In this document: one piece after another, positions 38,653 to 46,058 of the stretch
How positions within the stretch are numbered: position 1 is the first letter of the stretch
Layout: every line of letters begins with the position of its first letter
Source: Microbacterium karelineae
GTDB lineage: Bacteria; Actinomycetota; Actinomycetes; Actinomycetales; Microbacteriaceae
Reading direction: 5' to 3'
Assembly (NCBI RefSeq): GCF_009745985.1
Contig: NZ_WFIX01000190.1
Span: forward strand, 558,001 to 622,000
Length of the DNA: 64,000 bases
Notes under the pieces: generated by a model
What the model was told of the DNA's origin: nothing
Database searches by the model: none
The model's input: the letters and a program-made list of their open reading frames with translations, nothing else
Made by a program: the position numbers and the translations under genes

Positions 38653-38770
38653 GATCCCCCGTCGGGCCTCCGGGTCGGACGCGGGCGGTGATGATCGAGT
38701 CCGACCGACTGGGCTCGATCGAACGTGGCGCCGTCTCATCAGAGGCGGCGGTGCACTTCGATACGGACGA

Positions 38771-38819
38771 GGCGGGACGATGGTCGTCCCGCCGACAGGA
38801 ACACGGCGGCACGCCGCCG
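38771..38819 (+). promoter_or_regulatory. Two consecutive GC hairpins in the leader of the WxL-like gene
   Basis: GGCGGGACGA-TGG-TCGTCCCGCC (perfect 10-bp stem) and CGGCGGC-AC-GCCGCCG (7-bp stem) end five bases before the AAGGAGA ribosome site. Stable hairpins this close to the site could gate translation or guard the message 5' end. Confidence 0.5.
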
Positions 38820-38836
38820 AGTGAAGGAGATTCGCA

Positions 38837-39451
38837 GTGAAGAAGACAGCGATGTGGAAGCGTGTGTCGGCCGGAGTGGCCGGAGGCGCGCTGCTGGCGG
38901 GAGTCGCGGGCGCGGCGTTCGCCGAGGAGCAGATCGGCGGCGGCGACGTCGACGTCAACGTGACGATCGAGGACGCCGACGAGGGCGTGCTCGCGATGAG
39001 CGTCGCGGGTGCCGATGCGCCCCTCGCCGAGGTCGAGTCCGGCGACCCGGCGGTCCGCGAGTTCGCGGGCCAGCTGCCGACCGTGACCGTCACGGACACG
39101 CGCACGGCCGAGGAGATCCCCGACGGCGCCTTCTGGTACGTGACGGGAACCGCGTCGAGCTTCGCCGGTGACGCCGGCCAGGCCGAGATCACGTCCGACC
39201 ATCTCGGCTGGCAGCCGTCGGTCGCGGACGACGGATCCGGAGCGGTCGCGGTCGGCGGCGACGTCGACACGGTGCTCGACGAGGGCCCGAACAACGTCGG
39301 CCTCGTCGGGCAGGAGCTGCTCGAGATGGCGATGACGTCGGAGGAGGCCATCGGCTCGTGGGAGGCGACGGCCGGCCTCACGCTGAAGGTGCCGGCGGAG
39401 ACCGCGGCGGGTTCGTACTCGTCGACGCTCACGCTGTCGCTGTTCGAGTGA
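38837..39451 (+). CDS. Secreted WxL-like surface protein
   Basis: 204 residues, GTG start behind AAGGAGA. Signal peptide about 1-30 (AGAAFAEE). The mature part is beta-rich with 'LPTVTVTDTR', 'FWYVTGTASSFAG', 'SDHLGWQP', 'GPNNVGLVGQELLEMAM' and 'AGLTLKVPAETAAGSYSSTLTLSLFE'. This is the pattern of actinobacterial WxL-related proteins that bind the cell wall non-covalently. True paired W-x-L motifs are not strict here. Directly followed by a DUF916-like gene, its usual partner. Confidence 0.65.
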   Translation: MKKTAMWKRVSAGVAGGALLAGVAGAAFAEEQIGGGDVDVNVTIEDADEGVLAMSVAGADAPLAEVESGDPAVREFAGQLPTVTVTDTRTAEEIPDGAFWYVTGTASSFAGDAGQAEITSDHLGWQPSVADDGSGAVAVGGDVDTVLDEGPNNVGLVGQELLEMAMTSEEAIGSWEATAGLTLKVPAETAAGSYSSTLTLSLFE

Positions 39452-39522
39452 GGTGACCCGGGCGGGCGCTCGCGGTGCGGGCGCCCTCCCGGCACGTCGA
39501 CGCCGCTGACCGGAAGGACACC

Positions 39523-40590
39523 ATGAACCCCCGCCGCCGATCCGGCATCCCCCGTCGCGCCCTCGGAGGCGCCCTTGCGGGGATCCTCGCGTTCGCCGCC
39601 GCGCTCGCCGCGGCGCCCGCCGTCGCCGACTCGGATGACGGATCCTCCGACGGCACGATCACCTGGTCGGTGCGGCCCGCAGACGGCGACGGCGCCGATG
39701 GGCGCGCGTGGGTCGAGCAGACCCTCGACCCGGGCCAGAGCGCGACCGAGCGCATGGCCGTGCAGAACTTCAGCGACGAGGACGTCACGTTCCAGCTGTC
39801 GACGGCCGACGGCTACTTCCGCGACAACGGCCGCTTCGCGATGCTCGAATCGGGCGAGGAGTCGACGGCCGCGGGCACGTGGATCGACCTGCCGGACGAG
39901 GTCCGCGTCGCGGCGGGGGAGACGGTGATCGTGCCGTTCACGACGGCCGTTCCGGGCGATGCCACGCCGGGCGATCACGCGGCGGGCGTCGCGGCGTCGA
40001 TCCTCTCGCGGAGCGTCGATGAGAGCGGCGCGTCCGTCGGGGTCGAGAGCCGGATCGGATTCCGCGTCATGACGCGCGTGACGGGCGAGGTGACGCCGTC
40101 GGCCGAGGTCGTCGGCGTGGACGCGTCGTACGACACCTCGTGGAACCCCCTCGCGCCCGGATCGGCGGTGGTGCGGTTCGAGGTCGAGAACACGGGGAAC
40201 ACGCGGCTGATGATCGCGGGATCCCTCGACGCCGGCGGGCGCAGCGCCGCGTTCCCCGGCGAGGGCGAGGTCGATCAGGAGCTCATGCCCGGCGACCGCC
40301 GCGTGATCGCGGTGCGCGTCGACGGGGTGTGGCCCCTGTTCTACGTGCCGGTGGGGCTCGACGTGGCGGCGAGCGTGACCGGCGAGGGGGAGGGCACGCG
40401 GGTCGACCCCGTGCGCGTCGACGCGGGCGTCTGGGCGCTTCCGCTGCCCCAGCTGATCGTCCTGGCCGGGGTCGTGCTGATCCTCGGATCGGTGGTCTGG
40501 GGGAGGATCCGCGCGAGGCGGCGCCTGCAGGCGCTGCTCGCCGAGGCGCGGGCCGCGGGACGGCGCGAAGCGGGCCGGAACGAGGCCTGA
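39523..40590 (+). CDS. DUF916-like membrane-anchored surface protein, partner of the WxL-like gene
   Basis: 355 residues. ATG at 39523 with GGAAGGA upstream. Signal peptide about 1-36. Ig-like domain about 40-170 ('ITWSVRPADGDGADGRAWVE', 'LDPGQSATERMAVQNFSDE', 'DGYFRDNGRF'), matching the WxL-protein peptidoglycan-binding DUF916 pattern. A second Ig domain ends near 300, then a transmembrane helix (LIVLAGVVLILGSVVWGRI) and a basic cytoplasmic tail. In Firmicutes csc clusters such pairs assemble cell-surface complexes linked to plant polysaccharide use; here they follow GH43 genes. Confidence 0.75.
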   Translation: MNPRRRSGIPRRALGGALAGILAFAAALAAAPAVADSDDGSSDGTITWSVRPADGDGADGRAWVEQTLDPGQSATERMAVQNFSDEDVTFQLSTADGYFRDNGRFAMLESGEESTAAGTWIDLPDEVRVAAGETVIVPFTTAVPGDATPGDHAAGVAASILSRSVDESGASVGVESRIGFRVMTRVTGEVTPSAEVVGVDASYDTSWNPLAPGSAVVRFEVENTGNTRLMIAGSLDAGGRSAAFPGEGEVDQELMPGDRRVIAVRVDGVWPLFYVPVGLDVAASVTGEGEGTRVDPVRVDAGVWALPLPQLIVLAGVVLILGSVVWGRIRARRRLQALLAEARAAGRREAGRNEA

Positions 40591-40611
40591 GCTGGGTCAC
40601 AGCCGTGTGAT

Positions 40612-40808
40612 TCATCCACAGCATCACTGAATGTTCAAGTCTCAACGATTGGTTCAATCACATATCTCTCCACAGGGTGTGGGGAGATCAAACCCCTGGT
40701 CAGAAACGCTTATTTCGACCTCATGGGGATCATCCCGCGCGTTCTCCACAGGCGCCGTCCACAGGATCGTCGGCGTTTTGCCCAGGACTCTCCACAGGGT
40801 TATCCACA
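40612..40808. promoter_or_regulatory. DnaA-box-like cluster upstream of dnaB
   Basis: One perfect TTATCCACA (40800-40808) plus near matches TCATCCACA (40612), CTCTCCACA (40666), TTCTCCACA (40742), CCGTCCACA (40755) and CTCTCCACA (40788). An inverted pair ATCTCTCCACA-GGG-TGTGGGGAGAT sits at 40664-40688. The segment 40620-40670 is AT-rich for this window. It probably binds DnaA to couple dnaB expression to initiation. It is not the usual dnaA-dnaN origin site. Confidence 0.6.
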
Positions 40809-40964
40809 GGCGGCGTTGAGGGACCGACGCGGGGGCCCATAAGGTGAACCGTCGGCACTGGCGAAGGCGTGCCGATTCGAATGTCAGAGGTATCCGCTGA
40901 CATGGTCGCGGGGCCTCGAATCAGGCCCACCGCATGCGGGTCGGATCCGCGGGGAGGAGTGCCT

Positions 40965-43544
40965 GTGTCGATCAACGACGTCGTCGCCGAACGCCTGGGT
41001 GGGGGGCGCGAAGCCGAGCGCACGCCGCCGCACGACCTCCTCTCCGAGCAGTCGACGCTCGGCGGCATGCTCCTCTCGAAGGACGCCGTGGCCGACGTCG
41101 TCGAGACGCTCCGCGGGGCCGACTTCTACATCCCCAAGCACGAGGTCGTCTTCGAGGCGATCCTGTCGCTGTACTCGCACGGCGAGCCGACGGACGTCAT
41201 CGCGGTCACCGACGAGCTGATGAAGACGGGCGACCTGCAGCGGGCCGGCGGCGTCGACTACCTGCACTCGCTCACGTCGATCGTCCCGACGGCGGCGAAC
41301 GCCGGCTACTACGCGTCGATCGTGCAGGAGCGCGCCCTCCTGCGGCGCCTCGTCGACGCCGGCACGCGCATCGTGCAGATGGGCTACGACGGCGAGGGCG
41401 AGGCGACCGAGCTCGTCAACCAGGCGCAGGCCGAGGTCTACGCCGTCACAGGGCAGGACCAGACGGAGGACTACGTGCCCCTCGAGACGGCCATCTCGGC
41501 CGCCGTCGAGGAGATCGAGATGGCCAAGGGCCGCGACGGCGAGATGACCGGCGTCCCCACGGGCTTCACCGAGCTCGACGAGCTCACGAACGGCCTGCAC
41601 GGCGGCCAGATGATCGTCGTCGCCGCGAGGCCCGCGATGGGCAAGGCGCTCGCGCTCGACACGCCCCTGCCCACGCCCACGGGCTGGACGACCATGGGGG
41701 ATGTCCGGGTCGGCGACGAACTCTACGGATCCGATGGGCGCCCGACGCGCGTCGTCGCCGCGACGGAGTTCATGGAGGGGCGGCCCTGCTACGAAGTCGA
41801 GTTCTCCGACGGATCCACGATCATCGCCGATGCAGAGCACCAGTGGGTGACCGAGACGCGGGCGGCGCGCCGCTCGCCGCGCGGCATGCCCGAGATCGTC
41901 ACCACGGAGCAGATGCTCGAGACGCTCACGGTCGGCGCCGATGCGCGCGCGAACCACTCGGTCCGCAACGCCGCGCCCCTGCAGGGTGTCGAGGCCGACC
42001 TCCCGATCCCGCCGTACGCGCTCGGCGCCTGGCTCGGCGACGGCCACAGCGCGGGCGCCCGCCTCACGAGCGAGACGGCGGAGATCCCCGCGCTCGTCGC
42101 CGCCGCAGGCGTGCGCACCCAGCCCCGCGGAGGCATGCTGTACTCACTGCAGCTGCCCGAGCGGGAGCCGCTCGTGCGCAGCTGCGAGGTCTGCGGTGGC
42201 GAGTTCACGGCGCGTCACCCGCACGTTCGCACCTGCGGTCGCACGTGCGGTCCGAAGAACAAGGGCGCGCACCCCGAGCGCATGGCCTGTTCCGACTGCG
42301 GGTCGCCGTACTCGGGCGAAGCGCAGCGCTGCGACGCGTGCCACCGCGACCATGGCTCGTTCGCCGCGCTGCTGCGCAAGGCCGGCGTCCTCGGCGCCAA
42401 GCACGTGCCAGCCGCGTACCTCCGGGCGTCCGAGGCGCAGCGACGCGAACTGCTCGCCGGGCTGATGGACACCGACGGAACCGTCGTCCGGGGCGTGGGC
42501 TCCTGCCAGTTCGCGGTGACGGACAAGCGCCTGGCCGACACGGTGTACGAGCTCATCGTCGGCCTCGGATACAAGTGCGGCCGCACGTCGAAGCGCGTGG
42601 CTGGGCGGACCGAGGCGTCGTCGACCTGCTACATCCTCAACTTCTCGACGACCGACGAGGTGTTCCAGCTCGAGCGCAAGCGCGTCCTGCACGCGCAGGA
42701 GCGCCCCTCGAGCGCCGTGCGCATCGGACGTCGCTATGTGAAGGCCGTGCGGAAGATCGCGAGCATCCCGGTGCGGTGCGTGCAGGTCGATAACGACGAC
42801 CACATGTACCTCGCCGGCGAGTCGATGGTCCCGACGCACAACTCGACACTCGCCCTCGATTTCGCGCGGGCGTCGGCCATCACGCACAACCAGCCCGCGA
42901 TCTTCTTCTCGCTCGAGATGGGCAGGTCCGAGATCGCGATGCGCCTGCTCAGCGCGGAGGGGCAGATCCCGCTCCAGAAGCTGCGCAAGGGAGACCTCGA
43001 CTCGCGCGACTGGACGAAGCTCGCCTCGACGCGGGGGCGCATCAACGACGCGCCGCTGTACGTCGATGACAGCGCGAACATGACGCTCGTCGAGATCCGC
43101 GCGAAGTGCCGCCGCCTCAAGCAGCGCGTCGGCCTGCGCATGATCGTGATCGACTACCTGCAGCTGCTGACGAGCGGCAAGAAGGTCGAGTCGCGCCAGC
43201 AGGAGGTCTCGGAGTTCTCGCGCGCGCTCAAGCTCATGGCGAAGGAGCTGCAGGTGCCCGTCATCGCGCTCTCGCAGCTGAACCGTGGATCCGAGCAGCG
43301 CCAGGACAAGCGCCCCATGGTGAGCGACCTCCGCGAGTCGGGCTCGATCGAACAGGACGCCGACATGGTGATCCTCCTGCACCGCGACGAGGTCTACGAC
43401 AAGCAGAGCCGCCCCGGCGAGGCCGACCTGATCGTGGCGAAGCACCGAAACGGCCCCACGGCCGACATCGCGGTCGCATTCCAGGGCCACTTCAGCCGTT
43501 TCCACGACATGGTGCACATGGAGGGCGGGTTCGGTGAGGAGTAG
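40965..43544 (+). CDS. dnaB: Replicative DNA helicase DnaB with an in-frame intein
   Basis: 859 residues as translated, 460 after removal of the 399-residue intein. GTG start follows GGGGAGGAG; upstream in-frame starts lack such a site. N-terminal primase-binding domain 'PHDLLSEQSTLGGMLLSKDAVADV' (core EQSTLGGMLL). RecA-like ATPase: P-loop RPAMGK^S split by the intein, 'FSLEMG', Walker B 'LRMIVIDYLQLL', 'VIALSQLNRGSEQRQDKRPMVSDLRESGSIEQD' (cores SQLNRG, LRESGSIEQD), arginine finger region 'VAKHRNGPT'. It forms the hexameric helicase at the fork. Until splicing occurs the P-loop is broken, so the intein must splice for viability. Confidence 0.96.
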   Translation: MSINDVVAERLGGGREAERTPPHDLLSEQSTLGGMLLSKDAVADVVETLRGADFYIPKHEVVFEAILSLYSHGEPTDVIAVTDELMKTGDLQRAGGVDYLHSLTSIVPTAANAGYYASIVQERALLRRLVDAGTRIVQMGYDGEGEATELVNQAQAEVYAVTGQDQTEDYVPLETAISAAVEEIEMAKGRDGEMTGVPTGFTELDELTNGLHGGQMIVVAARPAMGKALALDTPLPTPTGWTTMGDVRVGDELYGSDGRPTRVVAATEFMEGRPCYEVEFSDGSTIIADAEHQWVTETRAARRSPRGMPEIVTTEQMLETLTVGADARANHSVRNAAPLQGVEADLPIPPYALGAWLGDGHSAGARLTSETAEIPALVAAAGVRTQPRGGMLYSLQLPEREPLVRSCEVCGGEFTARHPHVRTCGRTCGPKNKGAHPERMACSDCGSPYSGEAQRCDACHRDHGSFAALLRKAGVLGAKHVPAAYLRASEAQRRELLAGLMDTDGTVVRGVGSCQFAVTDKRLADTVYELIVGLGYKCGRTSKRVAGRTEASSTCYILNFSTTDEVFQLERKRVLHAQERPSSAVRIGRRYVKAVRKIASIPVRCVQVDNDDHMYLAGESMVPTHNSTLALDFARASAITHNQPAIFFSLEMGRSEIAMRLLSAEGQIPLQKLRKGDLDSRDWTKLASTRGRINDAPLYVDDSANMTLVEIRAKCRRLKQRVGLRMIVIDYLQLLTSGKKVESRQQEVSEFSRALKLMAKELQVPVIALSQLNRGSEQRQDKRPMVSDLRESGSIEQDADMVILLHRDEVYDKQSRPGEADLIVAKHRNGPTADIAVAFQGHFSRFHDMVHMEGGFGEE
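41646..42842 (+). mobile_element. Class 3-type intein with LAGLIDADG endonuclease inserted in the DnaB P-loop
   Basis: 399 residues (228-626 of the precursor), between Lys of AMGK and Ser of STLALDF. The first residue is Ala, not Cys/Ser/Thr, and the end is VPTHN before Ser. The WCT triplet of class 3 inteins is present: Trp in block B (DAEHQW), Cys in block F (PVRCVQVDNDDHMYLAG) and Thr in block G (VPTHN). Splicing would then start at the internal Cys. Two LAGLIDADG motifs, LGAWLGDG and LLAGLMDTDG, indicate a homing endonuclease. Between them lies a Cys-rich insert with CEVC, TCGRTC, CSDC and CDAC (about 42180-42345), likely zinc-binding. Confidence 0.9.
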
Positions 43545-43588
43545 GTCGGGGCTCCCCGTCGGCGCCCCCGTGATGCCAGGATGAGGGC

Positions 43589-43873
43589 ATGGGATTCGTC
43601 ATCGTCGTCATCGCGAGCATCGTCCTGACGGTCGCCGCGATCACGCTCACGCGCGAGAACCGCGGCGTGCGGATCCCCTACATCGGACGGGCCGCCACCG
43701 ACACGCATCGCGCGAAGGTGCAGCGCACCGTCGGAATCGTCGCTCTGATCGTCGGCGGCGGGATCATGACCTTCGGCAACCCGTTCAACGCGGCGGGTTT
43801 CGTCATGCTCGCGCTGGTGCCGCCGCTCATCGTCCTCGTCCGCCACAACGGGCGGATCCCACCGGTCAGGTGA
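43589..43873 (+). CDS. Small three-helix membrane protein
   Basis: 94 residues. Hydrophobic segments at about 2-18 (FVIVVIASIVLTVAAI), 47-63 (TVGIVALIVGGGIMTFG) and 68-85 (AAGFVMLALVPPLIVLV). No known family recognised. No Shine-Dalgarno; CAGGAT sits 14 bases before the ATG, so it may be leaderless. It converges with the merR gene (4-base gap). Confidence 0.65.
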   Translation: MGFVIVVIASIVLTVAAITLTRENRGVRIPYIGRAATDTHRAKVQRTVGIVALIVGGGIMTFGNPFNAAGFVMLALVPPLIVLVRHNGRIPPVR

Positions 43874-43877
43874 CGCC

Positions 43878-44249
43878 TCAGCGCGCGTCCAGCTCTTCGA
43901 TGAACTCGTCGGCCATCGCGAGCTGCGCCGCGAGCTTCTCGCGCCGCTCGCGCGCGTCGCGCCGGAAGCGGCCGAGCGCCGCCTCGGCGGCGGGAGTCTC
44001 GTCGCCATCCGCGCCGACGTCGATCGCGGCGAGGAGCTCGGCCATCTGCTCGAGGCTGTATCCGAGCGGCTTCATGCGGCGGATGAGCATGAGGCGACTG
44101 AGGTCGGCTGGCCCGTATTCGCGGAATCCGCCATCGGAGCGACCGGACGGCGTCACGAGTCCGACGTCGTCGTAGTGCCGGATCGTGCGGAGCGACAGCC
44201 CCGTGAGCTCGGCGATCTCGCCGATGTGCATCACCGTCGTCCTGGGCAC
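43878..44249 (-). CDS. MerR-family regulator of the SulP gene
   Basis: 123 residues; GTG start with AGGAGG five bases upstream (an ATG six codons on is possible). Winged helix 'HIGEIAELTGLSLRTIRHYDDVGLV' (core LTGLSLRTIRHYD) and 'EYGPADLSRLMLIRRMKPLGYSLEQMAELL' (core LIRRMKPLGYSL). The short C-terminal helix carries no cysteine pair, so it is not a classical metal sensor. Divergent from sulP with a MerR-type palindrome between. Confidence 0.92.
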   Translation of the reverse strand: MPRTTVMHIGEIAELTGLSLRTIRHYDDVGLVTPSGRSDGGFREYGPADLSRLMLIRRMKPLGYSLEQMAELLAAIDVGADGDETPAAEAALGRFRRDARERREKLAAQLAMADEFIEELDAR

Positions 44250-44273
44250 CGGTCCTCCTGCCGCCGTGCGTCG

Positions 44274-44301
44274 AACTCTACCCTCACGTTACGGTAGAGT
44301 T
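44274..44301. promoter_or_regulatory. MerR operator between merR and sulP
   Basis: Perfect inverted repeat AACTCTACC-N10-GGTAGAGTT. A -10-like TAGAGT can be read in both directions (44295-44300 forward, 44275-44280 reverse). This is the twisted-spacer architecture of MerR activators placed to control both divergent genes. Confidence 0.85.
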
Positions 44302-44423
44302 GCGTCGATCCCGCTCGGAGATCCTCCCCATTCTTCCGTGCCGACCTGTGTCGGTGATCCGCGCGATGGCGCACTGACGGAGAAGCCCCTGTTCGCGTCA
44401 CGCCACCACCCGCAAGGAGCCGC

Positions 44424-45974
44424 ATGACCACGGTCACGACACCGACGGACCCCGCGTCCCGGTACCGCACACGACCCACCGTCCTCGAGGCGCTGGGCAG
44501 TCCGCGCGTGCTCACGCGCGAGGTGCTCGCCGGCCTCGTCGTCGCGATCGCGCTGATTCCGGAGGCGATCGCGTTCTCGATCATCGCGGGCGTGGATCCG
44601 CGCGTCGGCCTGTTCTCGTCGTTCGTCATGGCCGTCGCGATCGCGTTCGTCGGCGGTCGTCCCGCCATGATCACGGCGGCGACCGGCGCGATCGCGCTCG
44701 TCGTCGCGCCCGTCGCCCGCGAGTACGGCCTCGACTACCTCATCGCGACGGTCCTGCTCGGCGGTCTCATCCAGATCGTCCTCGGCGCGCTCGGCGTCGC
44801 GAAGCTCATGCGCTTCATTCCGCGATCCGTCATGGTCGGCTTCGTCAACGCGCTCGCGATCCTCATCTTCCTCTCGCAGCTGCCGCAGCTCGGGCTCGAC
44901 AACCACGACTGGACCTGGCACGGCGTGCCGTGGCTGGTTTACCCGCTCGTCGGGCTCGGCCTCGTTCTGATCTTCCTCGTTCCGAAGCTCATCAAGGCCA
45001 TCCCCGCCCCGCTCATCGCGATCGTCGTCGTGACGGCCATCGTCGTGATCTTCGACATCGACGTCCCCACGGTCGGCGACCAGGGCGATCTGCCCGACAG
45101 CCTGCCCGCGCTGCTCTTCCCCGATGTGCCGCTGACGTTCGAGACCCTGCAGATCATCGCCCCCTTCGCCCTGGGCGTGGCCGTCGTCGGCCTGCTCGAG
45201 TCGCTCATGACGGCGAAGCTCGTCGACGACATCACCGACACGCACTCGCGCAAGCCCCGCGAGGCCGTCGGCCAGGGCATCGCGAACGTGCTCTCGGGCC
45301 TGTTCGGCGGCATGGGCGGCTGCGCCATGATCGGCCAGACGATGATCAACGTGAAGGCATCGGGAGCGCGCACCCGCATCTCGACCTTCCTCGCGGGCGT
45401 CTTCCTCCTGATCCTCGTCGTCGCCCTCGGCGACATCATCGCGATCATCCCGATGGCCGCGCTCGTCGCCGTCATGATCGTCGTGTCGTACCTCACCTTC
45501 GACTGGCACAGCATCCGCCCGTCGACGCTCAAGATGATGCCGAAGAGCGAGACGGCCGTCATGGTCATCACGGTCATCGCGACCGTGCTCACCGACAACC
45601 TCGCGATCGGCGTGATCCTCGGCGTGCTCACCGCGATGGTGATGTTCGCGCGCCGCGTCGCCCACTTCGTCAGCGTGACCCGCGTCGTCGACCTCGACGC
45701 TCAGGTCCCGACCGCCCGATACACCGTCGTGGGCGAGCTGTTCTTCGCCTCCAGCAACGACCTCACGACGCAGTTCGAGTACGCCGACGACCCCGACCGC
45801 ATCGTCATCGACATGTCGCAGTCGCACGTGTGGGACGCCTCGACCGTGGCGGCGCTCGACGCCGTCGTCACGAAGTACGAGCAGCACGACAAGCGCGTGA
45901 TCATCGAGGGCATCGAGGACGAGTCGGGCGACATCCACCGGCGCCTCTCCGGCGGCCTCGGCGGCGGTCACTGA
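44424..45974 (+). CDS. SulP-family anion transporter with STAS domain
   Basis: 516 residues. About 11-12 membrane segments ('GLVVAIALIPEAIAFSIIAG', 'GGRPAMITAATGAIALVVAP', 'LAILIFLSQLPQLG'), with the SulP signature 'GLFSSFVMAVAIAF'. The C-terminal cytoplasmic STAS domain (about 430-510) shows 'YTVVGELFFASSNDLTTQFEY' and 'IVIDMSQSHVWDASTVAALDAV'. It moves sulfate, bicarbonate or another anion. A 16-base upstream CGCAAGGAGCCGC gives the ribosome site. Controlled by the divergent MerR. Confidence 0.93.
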   Translation: MTTVTTPTDPASRYRTRPTVLEALGSPRVLTREVLAGLVVAIALIPEAIAFSIIAGVDPRVGLFSSFVMAVAIAFVGGRPAMITAATGAIALVVAPVAREYGLDYLIATVLLGGLIQIVLGALGVAKLMRFIPRSVMVGFVNALAILIFLSQLPQLGLDNHDWTWHGVPWLVYPLVGLGLVLIFLVPKLIKAIPAPLIAIVVVTAIVVIFDIDVPTVGDQGDLPDSLPALLFPDVPLTFETLQIIAPFALGVAVVGLLESLMTAKLVDDITDTHSRKPREAVGQGIANVLSGLFGGMGGCAMIGQTMINVKASGARTRISTFLAGVFLLILVVALGDIIAIIPMAALVAVMIVVSYLTFDWHSIRPSTLKMMPKSETAVMVITVIATVLTDNLAIGVILGVLTAMVMFARRVAHFVSVTRVVDLDAQVPTARYTVVGELFFASSNDLTTQFEYADDPDRIVIDMSQSHVWDASTVAALDAVVTKYEQHDKRVIIEGIEDESGDIHRRLSGGLGGGH

Positions 45975-46001
45975 TCCGCTGAGGCGCTGCGCTCGCGACC
46001 C

Positions 46002-46040
46002 CACGATCTCCCCCGCGCGACGGATGCGGGGGAGATCGTG
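46002..46040 (+). terminator. Strong hairpin after sulP
   Basis: Perfect 15-bp stem CACGATCTCCCCCGC / GCGGGGGAGATCGTG with nine-base loop, 28 bases past the sulP stop. Confidence 0.8.
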
Positions 46041-46058
46041 CGGCGCGACGATGAGGGC

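Noticed and set aside
21043-40590. A prophage or integrative element carrying the sugar cluster
   Set aside because: No integrase, att-like direct repeats or tRNA junction, and base composition looks like the rest of the window.
40612-40868. The chromosomal origin oriC
   Set aside because: DnaA boxes are present, but dnaA and dnaN are not adjacent and most boxes are imperfect. Kept as a regulatory cluster only.
41646-42842. A frameshift or insertion inactivating dnaB
   Set aside because: The insert is in frame, splice-junction residues are intact and dnaB is essential, so it is an intein.
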